DNA of 44,707 nt from a virus. Under the pieces are notes generated by a model. That model had not been told where the DNA came from. It did no database searches and saw only the letters and a program-made list of their open reading frames with translations. Below are positions 33,244 through 40,977 of this stretch, piece after piece; position 1 is the first letter of the stretch; the number at the start of each line of letters is the position of its first letter. The DNA is taken from positions 1 to 44,707 of the IMG/VR virus record IMGVR_UViG_3300005663_000085; one strand, 5' to 3'. The position numbers were made by a program, and so were the translations under genes.

Positions 33244-34206
33244 ATGGCAGTACCCAAGAAAGACGAGCAGACAGAGACGGAAGAGGAAGTCATTTCCGAT
33301 GAAGACATGGAAGCGGCATTCGCGGAAGGTTCAGGAGAAGAGGCCCCGGATCTATCCGGGACTCCCTCTTCTTCGGACAGCAAAGAAGGCGATGGTGACG
33401 GTGATGGAACTGGTGACGGAGACGGCGACGGTACTGGTGACGGCGATGGTACTGGCGACGGCGACGGCGACGGTGACGGCGACGGCAAACCGAGCTACGA
33501 AGACCTAGAGCAACAAGTCCAGGCCAACAAGTCCTGGGGAACCACAACCGCCCAAGCACTCGCAGAGACCAAGACCAAGCTGGAAGCTGCAGAGAAGACG
33601 ATCAGCAAAGCAAAGCCGGCAGAAGGTGATGGCGACGGCGATGGCGGCGACGAAGAATATGACGAAGAGGTAAAGGCGTATCTTAAGGATTACCCCGACG
33701 CCGAGCCCGCCATCAAGGCCATAATCAAAAAGCACGGCAGCGACGGCAAGGACCTGAAGGATCTTCGTGAGCAGATGGATACGATGACCACGGAGTTCAA
33801 GCAATACCAGGAATCGAGCGGGACGCAAACCACTTTCGAGCGAGCGGTGGTCAACGGGTATCAAGATGCCGCAACCGAGAAATGGGTCGATGGCCATCCG
33901 GATGCCTACAAGGTAATGGGATCGCCCGCCTTTAAGAAATGGTTCGAGGCCGAAGTCGAGAAGGATCCGGCCATAGGCGATATCAGCAATCCGGCGATGG
34001 CGATCAGTACGATCGGCAAGTACAAGACCGCCGCCGCCGCCGCCGCCGCCGCCGAACACGACGCCGGCCAGACAGAGGAAGGCGATGCGCTGGAGAGCAT
34101 GGCTACCGGTGCTGCAGGAACGGGTAACCAGAGCAACACGGGCGGGAAGGGAAAGAAGGACGAGGACCTGAGCGACGAGGAAATTTTCGATAAGCATTCA
34201 ACCTAA
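33244..34206 (+). CDS. Head scaffold-type protein with Asp-Gly repeats
   Basis: 320 residues from the ATG after GGGAGGAAATT. It is very acidic and largely helical or disordered, with a DG-repeat tract (about residues 50-81), a second acidic EGDGDGDGGDEE stretch, coiled-coil-like helices and a run of eight alanines. It lies directly before the major capsid gene, where scaffold proteins are encoded. High Glu/Asp content and coiled coils are typical for scaffolds. Function is inferred from position and composition. Confidence 0.7.
   Translation: MAVPKKDEQTETEEEVISDEDMEAAFAEGSGEEAPDLSGTPSSSDSKEGDGDGDGTGDGDGDGTGDGDGTGDGDGDGDGDGKPSYEDLEQQVQANKSWGTTTAQALAETKTKLEAAEKTISKAKPAEGDGDGDGGDEEYDEEVKAYLKDYPDAEPAIKAIIKKHGSDGKDLKDLREQMDTMTTEFKQYQESSGTQTTFERAVVNGYQDAATEKWVDGHPDAYKVMGSPAFKKWFEAEVEKDPAIGDISNPAMAISTIGKYKTAAAAAAAAEHDAGQTEEGDALESMATGAAGTGNQSNTGGKGKKDEDLSDEEIFDKHST
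33391..33486 (+). repeat. Asp-Gly tandem repeat in the scaffold gene
   Basis: About 32 codons alternate GAC/GAT with GGC/GGT/GGA, with occasional ACT-GG, giving a D-G/T-G polypeptide. Codons vary at third positions, so the repeat is kept at the protein level as well as being prone to length change. Confidence 0.85.
34030..34053 (+). repeat. (GCC)8 microsatellite encoding eight alanines
   Basis: Eight consecutive identical GCC codons near the C-terminal end of the scaffold gene. Identical codons suggest recent slippage expansion, in contrast to the mixed codons of the Asp-Gly tract. Confidence 0.9.
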
Positions 34207-34269
34207 CGACAGGTGTGGGGTGTCAGGTTCCACCTGCCCCGGGGCCTGTGAAATAGAAAGGAGAGAGAC

Positions 34270-35277
34270 ATGAGCGAGTACACGAAGTATGGGGACATTT
34301 CGCCCCGCACTAATTTTGCAGCCTGGGGCAAGCTGCTCAAGAGAACCGTGGCGGCCATCTTCACGGAGCGCACGGCACAAACCAAGCCGATGCCCAAGGG
34401 CAAGGGCCGGACGCAGATCTTCCGGCGCTACTTAACCCTGTCTGTGGCTACCACGCCGCTGGCAGAGGGCGTGACGCCCCCAGGGACCAAACCCGATTAC
34501 ACGGATGTGGAGTGTACGTTGGAACAATACGGCGACTGGATCGGGATCACCGACGTGATCCAGGATACCCATGAGGATCCGGTGATTAGTGAGTTCCGCG
34601 GCCTGCAGTCCAGGCAGATGAAGGATACGCGGGAAACGCTTAACATCGATATCCTTAAGGGCGGGACCAACGTCTTTTACACCAACGACTCATCGCGAGC
34701 GGCCGTCAACACGCCTGTCGACCGAGGTGATCTGCGCAGAATCGTGCGGGATATGACAGGATCCAATGCGGAGTTTTACATGGAAATCCTCTCCGGTTCG
34801 GCCAAGTACGACACGAGCCCGATCGGGGCTTCCTTCATTGGAATGACACACACGGATGCCCGCCACGATCTGCAGGAGATTACCGGTTTCACCGAGGTTC
34901 AGAACTATGGGGATCCGTCGGACAGAATGTCCAAGGAAGAGATGGGCCAGGCCGAGAACATACGGTTCCTCCTGGGTACCCTGTGGACACCCTGGGCGGA
35001 TGCGGGCGCGGGCGGCGCGACGATGATAGGTACGACGAATCCGGCGGCCAATGTGGATGTCTATCCGCTGGTGGTCGTTGCACCGGATGCATGGGCAACG
35101 GTTCCGCTTCGCGGTGTGAACTCCGGCAACATTGCGGTTGTGAACCCGCAACCCCGGGGCGGGGATCCGCTGGGGCAGCGGGGCACGTTGGGCTGGAAGT
35201 ACTGGCACGCCGGCATCATCCTGAACGACACGCTGATGGGCAGGCTGGAGGGCGCCTATACCTTGAACCCGAACTAG
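34270..35277 (+). CDS. Major capsid protein, N4-gp56 family
   Basis: 335 residues; AGGAGAGAG precedes the ATG. Family hallmarks: LAEGVTPPGTKPDYTDVECTL, then EQYGDWIGITDVIQDTHEDPV, a long helix (RQMKDTRETLNIDILKGG), and GMTHTDARHDLQEITGF. These match the N4-gp56 (HK97-fold) capsid family. It forms the icosahedral shell around the scaffold encoded upstream. Length is typical. Confidence 0.92.
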   Translation: MSEYTKYGDISPRTNFAAWGKLLKRTVAAIFTERTAQTKPMPKGKGRTQIFRRYLTLSVATTPLAEGVTPPGTKPDYTDVECTLEQYGDWIGITDVIQDTHEDPVISEFRGLQSRQMKDTRETLNIDILKGGTNVFYTNDSSRAAVNTPVDRGDLRRIVRDMTGSNAEFYMEILSGSAKYDTSPIGASFIGMTHTDARHDLQEITGFTEVQNYGDPSDRMSKEEMGQAENIRFLLGTLWTPWADAGAGGATMIGTTNPAANVDVYPLVVVAPDAWATVPLRGVNSGNIAVVNPQPRGGDPLGQRGTLGWKYWHAGIILNDTLMGRLEGAYTLNPN

Positions 35278-35332
35278 CGGATGGGAACCGTTAGTGGAAA
35301 CCGAGCGATAATCATAGAAGGGAGGAAGTATC

Positions 35333-35851
35333 ATGGAAGATAGTCTACATGCGATCGGGACATGCGACGGTACCGGTGCCGATATCAATGTGTGCCTGGG
35401 ATTTGTTCCGAGTTATGTGAAGGTGTGGAACATGGACGATGACACCAACGTGCAGTATTGGGAATGGCATTCGCAGATGCAGTACGTCACCGCCATGGCC
35501 GAGGGGCTCAAGTCCGACAAAGATGTGTTTACGGCCATAACGGCGGACGGCATCACCGAGTATGGCGGCGGCGAGCAGCTCATCTACGATGGTGTGACCA
35601 ATAACCGTTGGGAGTATGACCACGACGGCGACGGCGTGCTGGATGCCGATGCGGAAGAGGTGTTTGTCAACGGCCATTATCTCAAGGTCGCAAGCGGCGA
35701 TGCGGCTTATCAAAGCATCGGCGACTCGCAGATAGGAGCGTCGACGCCCCGCAACGGTGAGAAGATCAAGTCCACCGCGGGCTTCACCATCGGCGCTTTG
35801 GCCAACTGGAACGTGAACGGCGAGCAGTTGGCCTGGATAGCGTACAGATAA
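35333..35851 (+). CDS. Probable head decoration/minor head protein
   Basis: 172 residues with GGGAGGAAG upstream, directly after the major capsid gene. It is beta-rich with few long helices (GFVPSYVKVWNMDD, YDHDGDGVLDADAEE, which looks like an EF-loop-type calcium site). The N-terminal block reappears in the Tat-tagged protein at 29545. Position favours a decoration or head-completion protein. I know no named family. Confidence 0.6.
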   Translation: MEDSLHAIGTCDGTGADINVCLGFVPSYVKVWNMDDDTNVQYWEWHSQMQYVTAMAEGLKSDKDVFTAITADGITEYGGGEQLIYDGVTNNRWEYDHDGDGVLDADAEEVFVNGHYLKVASGDAAYQSIGDSQIGASTPRNGEKIKSTAGFTIGALANWNVNGEQLAWIAYR

Positions 35852-35930
35852 ACCCCAGAGCAGGCCGGGGAGCAAGAGGGTGTCAATCCGGCCACCCAAC
35901 TCTCCGGCCGTAGAAATTAACGGAGGTAGC

Positions 35931-36470
35931 ATGATGGAAGGGAACCAAGCGAACACGCCAATCGATCCGGCGACGAAGAAGGCGTTTGAGCAAATCAGCA
36001 AAAGAGAGAAAGCGGTTGAAAAAAGAGAGGCCAAGCTGTCAGTAGGTGAGGCGGAGGCAAAGCGGATCGCCCAGGCTAAGATAGAAACGAAGGGCAAGAA
36101 CTTTGCGGTAATCCGGATCTCCGGTGCCGGCGGCAAGGGCGAGCTCAACTATGTGCATGTCGGCGCAGACGACGGTAAGGGCGGCCATCGCCAACTCACA
36201 ATCATGAAGAACGAATATGTTCCCCTCGAAAAGCGCTTTGTCGACTCGTTGAAACACGCGACGGTGCCGATAATGGAACCCGACGACGGCACCGGAGATC
36301 AGCTTCGCCGGCGGAAGATTGTGAGCCGTGCGCCGAGATTTCCCTTTGAACTGGTGGCCTGGATAACGAAGGCAGCTTACAGCAAGATGCGAAAGCACGT
36401 ATTGCCGCAATACCAGGGAGGCAAGGGGTTGTCTTTGACGGAAGAGTTAGTATACGAGATGATGGACTGA
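35931..36470 (+). CDS. Head-associated hypothetical protein with coiled coil
   Basis: 179 residues from the ATG pair after GGAGGTAGC. Residues 15-50 (KKAFEQISKREKAVEKREAKLSVGEAEAKRIAQ) form a strong coiled coil; the rest is alpha/beta with several basic stretches (RRRKIVSRAPRFPFELV). It lies between decoration and adaptor genes and may be a minor head or connector protein. Confidence 0.55.
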   Translation: MMEGNQANTPIDPATKKAFEQISKREKAVEKREAKLSVGEAEAKRIAQAKIETKGKNFAVIRISGAGGKGELNYVHVGADDGKGGHRQLTIMKNEYVPLEKRFVDSLKHATVPIMEPDDGTGDQLRRRKIVSRAPRFPFELVAWITKAAYSKMRKHVLPQYQGGKGLSLTEELVYEMMD

Positions 36471-36478
36471 GGCAAACC

Positions 36479-37360
36479 ATGCCAAGCCAGTATGCCAGAA
36501 CCATACGGCAGGTGATAAACGACACCTTCCGGATATGCGGCGATTACCAGGGCAACGGCCGGGACGGGCTCCAATGGACCTGGGATGAGGCCCGGATCGC
36601 GCTAAAGGATGCGCTCCTCGATCTGATAGTGACCACCGGGATCCTTAAGGATTGGCGGACCATCCCCCTCGAAGAGGATACGCCTGTTTACGACCTGCCG
36701 AATAATTGCTTGCGGATCCTGCGCGTGGGGATCCACGGCCTGGGCGGCACAGTGGTATTTCCCCGGGACGTGGCGGAGCACGATTACCAGCGAACCGCCA
36801 TGGTGGCCGGCGGGTTTCCGGATTCCTTCTTCCGAGATACCCTGGAGCCCCATCAGATCGGATTCTACCCCACACCGGATCAGGCGGGATCTACCTTTAC
36901 CCGGGACAGCCAGTACGGCCTCCTGCGCCGCGTAGTGGACGAGGACGGCAACGAGCTGACGATCGACGCCAATCTTCCGCTCCGGCGAATCGGCGGCGTG
37001 CCCATGTCCAGGACCGGACGCGGCCGGATCATCCGGGAAGTGGTCAGTGAGTACGGCAACATTCAGATCCTATTTCTCCGGACGCCCTTCTTCCCGGACA
37101 ATCCGGATGAATATATAGACGAAGATATCCCCGACCATATCCACAAGGACCTGAAATACGGCACCTCGATCCGGCTGATGCGCGGATCCCGCAGAAGGCT
37201 GCACGCCCTGAAGATCCGCAAGTTCGAGCCCAAGTGGGTCCGGACCAAGAAGAGCCTGCAGCGAGTGGCCGAACATAAGGGGCCGCTCGACCGGGTGACG
37301 GTACCGGCCGGGGTGACCGGCAATGTCAATTCGGAGCTTTTTTCTTATCCGACAGAATGA
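36479..37360 (+). CDS. Head-tail adaptor protein
   Basis: 293 residues, 8 bases after the previous stop. The N-terminus (TIRQVINDTFRICGDY, WTWDEARIALKDALLDLIVTTGILKDWRTI) and the LEEDTPVYDLPNNCLRILRV motif are typical of podovirus adaptor proteins that sit under the portal. The gene order portal-capsid-adaptor fits. A second adaptor-like gene lies at 37943. Confidence 0.7.
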   Translation: MPSQYARTIRQVINDTFRICGDYQGNGRDGLQWTWDEARIALKDALLDLIVTTGILKDWRTIPLEEDTPVYDLPNNCLRILRVGIHGLGGTVVFPRDVAEHDYQRTAMVAGGFPDSFFRDTLEPHQIGFYPTPDQAGSTFTRDSQYGLLRRVVDEDGNELTIDANLPLRRIGGVPMSRTGRGRIIREVVSEYGNIQILFLRTPFFPDNPDEYIDEDIPDHIHKDLKYGTSIRLMRGSRRRLHALKIRKFEPKWVRTKKSLQRVAEHKGPLDRVTVPAGVTGNVNSELFSYPTE

Positions 37361-37374
37361 AACGGAGGTAGACC

Positions 37375-37581
37375 ATGGAAGCTGATTTTGCGAAACGATT
37401 CACGCACCACACACCGAAAGACGACCAGCCCGAGCGATACAAGAAGATAAGAGACCTGGGCTATCAGTTCGCCCATGCGATCAATGACGGCTGCCCGGAC
37501 AGTAGGGAGAAGTCTCTATCTATCACCAAGCTCGAAGAGACTGTTATGTGGGCCTGCAAGGCCATTGCGCAGAACGAATGA
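37375..37581 (+). CDS. Acb2/Tad1-like anti-CBASS (cyclic nucleotide sponge) protein
   Basis: 68 residues, ACGGAGGTAGACC before the ATG. The sequence FTHHTPKDDQPERYKKIRD, a CPDSREKS turn and the helix ITKLEETVMWACKAIAQNE match the helical-hairpin family called Acb2/Tad1. In studied phages Acb2 forms hexamers that bind cyclic di- and trinucleotides and so block CBASS (and related) abortive defence. The conserved proline-aspartate-arginine-glutamate corner and the final LEExxMWxxxAIxxNE are intact, so the protein is probably active. It is encoded within the structural module, after the first adaptor gene and before a small cassette. Confidence 0.85.
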   Translation: MEADFAKRFTHHTPKDDQPERYKKIRDLGYQFAHAINDGCPDSREKSLSITKLEETVMWACKAIAQNE

Positions 37582-37589
37582 GGTAAGGT

Positions 37590-37952
37590 TGAATGACACT
37601 TGTGAGTGTTGCCATGGAACCGGACCCATGCCTAAATTGCATATTGCCGGATTGCGACGATGGAGACCCCAGATGTCCTATCGGTAACGAGATACGGGAA
37701 GATTGGAAGGAGCGAAGCCGGGAACGGAGAAGGAGCCCTGAACAGAGAGCAAAAGAGTATCAAGCACATAAGGCCAGAAGAAAGACAGACAGAGGGCGAA
37801 TGCTCTGTGCGGCACAAAAAAGGAAGTATCGGCAGAAACATCCAGAGACTGAAAGAGCGATCAACGCAAGATACTACCAAGCAAACAGAGAGAGTATATT
37901 GAGAAAAAAGAGGGAAGACTATCAGAGCAGGATAGGGGCTGAATGACACTTG
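37590..37952 (+). repeat. 13-base direct repeats bounding a 350-bp cassette
   Basis: TGAATGACACTTG occurs at 37590-37602 and again at 37940-37952, exactly 350 bases apart. Each copy supplies the start codon and first codons (M-T-L) of the gene that follows. Removing one copy and the DNA between would rejoin the upstream AGGTAAGG ribosome-binding site to the gene at 37943 without harm. Confidence 0.8.
37593..37946 (+). CDS. Cassette-borne zinc/basic helical protein
   Basis: 117 residues starting in the left repeat and ending with ATGA overlap at the next gene. The N-terminus has CLNCILPDCDDGDPRCP, a four-cysteine zinc motif. The rest is a very basic, arginine/glutamate-rich helix (RERRRSPEQRAKEYQAHKARRK, shortened here), with a closing YYQANRESILRKKREDY like the linker seen before HNH nucleases. 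No HNH motif is present. DNA is purine-rich and unlike its neighbours. It probably binds nucleic acid; the family often accompanies homing elements. Confidence 0.6.
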   Translation: MTLVSVAMEPDPCLNCILPDCDDGDPRCPIGNEIREDWKERSRERRRSPEQRAKEYQAHKARRKTDRGRMLCAAQKRKYRQKHPETERAINARYYQANRESILRKKREDYQSRIGAE

Positions 37953-38644
37953 CCGACTTCAAAAAGACACGAACCGAGCTGGTCGACCAGACGTTATTGC
38001 TGATGGACGATCCCCTGGGGGAACGATGGGCAGCATCGAGGGTGCCCGAGGCGCTGAACGATGCGGTGCTGGATTTCTGCATGAAGACGCAGGTAATCAA
38101 GGCGGAGATCAATATCGTCCTCAAGACCAATATCCACGAGTACGACATCAAGACTCAGGTGGAAGAGGACGGCACGCTGAGACTGTACGGTTTCCCGATC
38201 CGGGTGGGCTTCAACGGGAATGGCGATCCCGGGATGTGGCCGACGACTCTTCTCACTATCGACCTCATGGGCTCATCGCAAACGGCGAACGCCTCTCCCA
38301 TGCAGTGGCACCTGGACAGCGTGAGCCCGGGCAAGATCGTTCTGTTCGGGCCGCCCGCCGCGGACGGTACGGCCAGCCCGAGCGAATCGGGCAACATGCA
38401 GGTTACCTATATCGGGCTGCCCAATTATATGGACGACGACGGCGACTACCCGGACGCCCACATTCCCGTGGCCTCGTACGAGACGATACCCTACGGGGCC
38501 GCGGCCATGCTCCTGGAAGAAGGCGACGGCGACGACCTGGCCAAGTCCATCGAATATGAGGCACTGTTCAGGCGTGGCACATTGGCCGCGGTGGCGGAGG
38601 ACTATCGATCCAATACGGTGTATGACGATGCGAGACCGGCATAG
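37943..38644 (+). CDS. Second head-tail adaptor/connector protein
   Basis: 233 residues. The start lies in the right-hand direct repeat. TRTELVDQTLLLMDD, RVPEALNDAVLDFCMKTQ and KTNIHEYDIKTQ resemble the adaptor family of the gene at 36479 (same N-terminal helix-pair then beta-domain order). PYGAAAMLLEEGDGDDLAKSIEYEALF near the end is a typical C-terminal helix region. It probably forms another ring between portal and nozzle. Confidence 0.65.
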   Translation: MTLADFKKTRTELVDQTLLLMDDPLGERWAASRVPEALNDAVLDFCMKTQVIKAEINIVLKTNIHEYDIKTQVEEDGTLRLYGFPIRVGFNGNGDPGMWPTTLLTIDLMGSSQTANASPMQWHLDSVSPGKIVLFGPPAADGTASPSESGNMQVTYIGLPNYMDDDGDYPDAHIPVASYETIPYGAAAMLLEEGDGDDLAKSIEYEALFRRGTLAAVAEDYRSNTVYDDARPA

Positions 38645-39098
38645 ATTCGGAACACTGAAGAACCCGACCGGACTGCCGGTACGGGTAGACCGGGGAGGCA
38701 ACGGCCACTTCGGTTCCCGGAGGTCCCTGTGGAGAGACGGCGAATTATACCGGTACAACCACAAGGGCCAGGACAACGAATGCGTGCCCGGGCAGGATGT
38801 CCGAGCGCCCATATACGGCAAAGTCCAAAGGATCGCCTATCCCCACGATCCGAGCAAGAGCCCTTATTCCGGCCTGATTATCGAGAACCCGGTTTATACC
38901 ATCAAAATGCTTTATCTGGCACCTCTCAAGGATATCGTAGGTAAGTACATCGAGGCCCTGGAGGTCATCGGCCAGGCCCAGGATATATCGCTGAAGTATC
39001 CGGGCAGCGGAGTTACCCCGCACATTCATACGGAAATCGTGAGCATATCGATGGACCCTGATCTGTATATGGAAGGACAAACGCTGAAGCCGACATGA
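38628..39098 (+). CDS. M23-family peptidase (LytM-like), tail lysin or endolysin
   Basis: 156 residues from the ATG at 38628; 38622 also possible and neither has a strong ribosome-binding site. It overlaps the adaptor by 17 bases. The zinc ligands are visible: H45 and D49 in NHKGQD, and H134 in HIHTE (with H132). The segment VRAPIYGKVQRIAYP is the family's core strand pair. M23 enzymes cut peptide cross-bridges of peptidoglycan. Its place among tail genes suggests a virion-bound lysin used on entry, but no other endolysin is seen, so it may also serve lysis. No signal peptide. Confidence 0.8.
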   Translation: MRDRHRFGTLKNPTGLPVRVDRGGNGHFGSRRSLWRDGELYRYNHKGQDNECVPGQDVRAPIYGKVQRIAYPHDPSKSPYSGLIIENPVYTIKMLYLAPLKDIVGKYIEALEVIGQAQDISLKYPGSGVTPHIHTEIVSISMDPDLYMEGQTLKPT

Positions 39099-40654
39099 GC
39101 ATACCGATAACCATACGAAAGCCCCAGGGGATCGCGCCCAGGTTCGACCCGAATCTGAAGGTGGGCTTTGCCCGGACCGCAGAAAACGCGGATCTGACAT
39201 CGGGCAAGCTGCGGGCCATGGCCGATGCTTCGCTCGAAGTGGCGGACACCAATCTTTACAATTCCATGTTCTACTTTGCCGGGGCCTGGGAGAGAAACAC
39301 CGACCGGTTCTATCTGGAATGGAAGATCGGGACCTACGATATTCTGATATATCTGGTCGACGGCGTGCCCACCAAGAAGATAGGATCCTCGACGGCTATT
39401 TTGGGCCAGCCCCGGCTGGCAGCGCCCACGGCAGCCGATAACGGAGGAGGAGCATTAACCGATACGTTCAGCTATATCATCACGACAACGCGAAGCGTGG
39501 GCGGATTTACAGAGGAGTCCGGACCCTCGACGGCATCGGCAGAGATCACGGTGGCGGCAAAGAAGATCCTGGTGACGGCCCCGACCATCAGCGACAGCGA
39601 CGTTACCTTCTGGAACATATACCGGATCAGCAATACCAGCGGCGAGTACCAGTTTGCGGCCACGGTGGCCGTGGCCACAACGACGTATGACGACAACAAC
39701 GCGGACACGGACCTCGGGGCGAGTCCCACTACCTGGTACACCTCCGACCAGGGCAACACCATCACGTGGGATAAGCCCCAGGTCACTTTCGACGGGATGA
39801 TTGCCGCGGAGCCCTATACCGGGATGCTGTTTTTCTGGAAGGGATCGACCCTGTACTGGACGGAGCCGGGACATCCCGATGCGATGCCGGCGTTCTACAA
39901 CATGAATTTCCCGAGCGACATACAACGGGTGTTTCCCTTTGCCGGCACACTGGCGGTATTGACCAAGACAGGCCCGCACCGGGTCGATGGCACCCACCCG
40001 GAATTGCTGCAGCCGTCCAAGGTTCTAGGGGAAGAACCGTGCATATCCACGGCGGCCGCCAAGACAACCCGGGGGATAGCGTATCTGTCAGATACGGGGA
40101 TTGTGCTTTTCAACCTGGTGGACACGGCGATCATGACCGACGAGAGATTTACAGAACAGTGGTTTGCCGATAACGTAACGGCGGCCGGCGCCTTCATGGA
40201 AGAAAACGACGGCAAGATTTACCTGTTTCATTCGGGCGGCGTGCTCGTGATGGATGCCCGAACCCGGGCGGTGATCTTTACCACCATGGATATCGTTGCC
40301 TATTCGAGCCACGTGCGTCCGGACACCGGAGAGCTGTACTATATGGACAGCGCCGGGGTGAAGAAACTGGCCGGCGGCACGGGGACGTTGACCTGGACCT
40401 GGCAGAGCGGAGATCTGGTGGGCCGGCACCCGGAAGATAAGGACTTCGAGGGAATCGAGCTGATCGGCAGCGGTGTGATTACGGCGACACTGTATATCGA
40501 CGGAACGCAGGTGGCGACAAAGGCCATGACCTTTAGCCAATACCGGGGCCGCATATTGAAGATCGACAGCGACGTGAACAACGGCCGGGCGATGCAGGTA
40601 AAGCTGACCGGCACCGGCCAGTTCGATGAGATCATCGCCCGATACTCGCCATAG
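39095..40654 (+). CDS. Tail nozzle/hub protein
   Basis: 519 residues, starting in a 4-base overlap with the peptidase. It starts with SIPITIRKPQGIAPRFDPNL, has a fibronectin-III-like insertion (about 110-220: FSYIITTTRSVGGFTEES, FWNIYRISNTSGEYQF) and then a beta-propeller-like body (MLFFWKGSTLYWTEPGHPDA, FPFAGTLAVLTKTGPHRVDG, GIAYLSDTGIVLFN). This matches nozzle (tail tubular B-type) proteins of podoviruses. It would form the distal tail channel. Confidence 0.75.
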   Translation: MSIPITIRKPQGIAPRFDPNLKVGFARTAENADLTSGKLRAMADASLEVADTNLYNSMFYFAGAWERNTDRFYLEWKIGTYDILIYLVDGVPTKKIGSSTAILGQPRLAAPTAADNGGGALTDTFSYIITTTRSVGGFTEESGPSTASAEITVAAKKILVTAPTISDSDVTFWNIYRISNTSGEYQFAATVAVATTTYDDNNADTDLGASPTTWYTSDQGNTITWDKPQVTFDGMIAAEPYTGMLFFWKGSTLYWTEPGHPDAMPAFYNMNFPSDIQRVFPFAGTLAVLTKTGPHRVDGTHPELLQPSKVLGEEPCISTAAAKTTRGIAYLSDTGIVLFNLVDTAIMTDERFTEQWFADNVTAAGAFMEENDGKIYLFHSGGVLVMDARTRAVIFTTMDIVAYSSHVRPDTGELYYMDSAGVKKLAGGTGTLTWTWQSGDLVGRHPEDKDFEGIELIGSGVITATLYIDGTQVATKAMTFSQYRGRILKIDSDVNNGRAMQVKLTGTGQFDEIIARYSP

Positions 40655-40662
40655 GAGGCGCG

Positions 40663-40977
40663 ATGTCCAACCCACCCCCGAGCAGGTTGCCGCTATACAC
40701 GAGACGGCAGCAATACAAACTGTCCGGATTATCCCTGGCCGAGCTCAATAAGGTCCTGACCAACATCGGGATCCGGCTGGATCAACTGAGCGCCATCGGG
40801 CAGGATGTAGACATGAAGGGGCGCTGGTTGAGGAATGTGCGGGTCAGCGCCACGGCCATCGCCCTGGGAAATCCGCTGGTCAACGGGACGTGGCGATTTG
40901 TGGTAGTCGGTACCAGGCTCAAGGCTCAAAGGAGAGAAGACAATGTTTGGGTGGATAAAGGCGGTTACGCTCCTTAG
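40663..40977 (+). CDS. Small tail protein
   Basis: 104 residues after GGAGGCGCG. The first half has a helix (LAELNKVLTNIGIRLDQLSAIG) followed by a beta end with GTWRFVVVGTRLKAQRREDN, as in short fibre-linker or trimerising proteins. It overlaps the following fibre gene by 35 bases. Confidence 0.5.
   Translation: MSNPPPSRLPLYTRRQQYKLSGLSLAELNKVLTNIGIRLDQLSAIGQDVDMKGRWLRNVRVSATAIALGNPLVNGTWRFVVVGTRLKAQRREDNVWVDKGGYAP

Noticed and set aside
34207-34268. Imperfect hairpin between scaffold and capsid genes
   Set aside because: Pairing around CAGGT/ACCTG is broken by mismatches and there is no T-run, so no terminator or attenuator is called.
37593-37946. Cassette gene as an HNH homing endonuclease
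   Set aside because: The cysteine cluster and basic helix resemble regions found beside HNH domains, but no His-Asn-His core can be found in the 117 residues.
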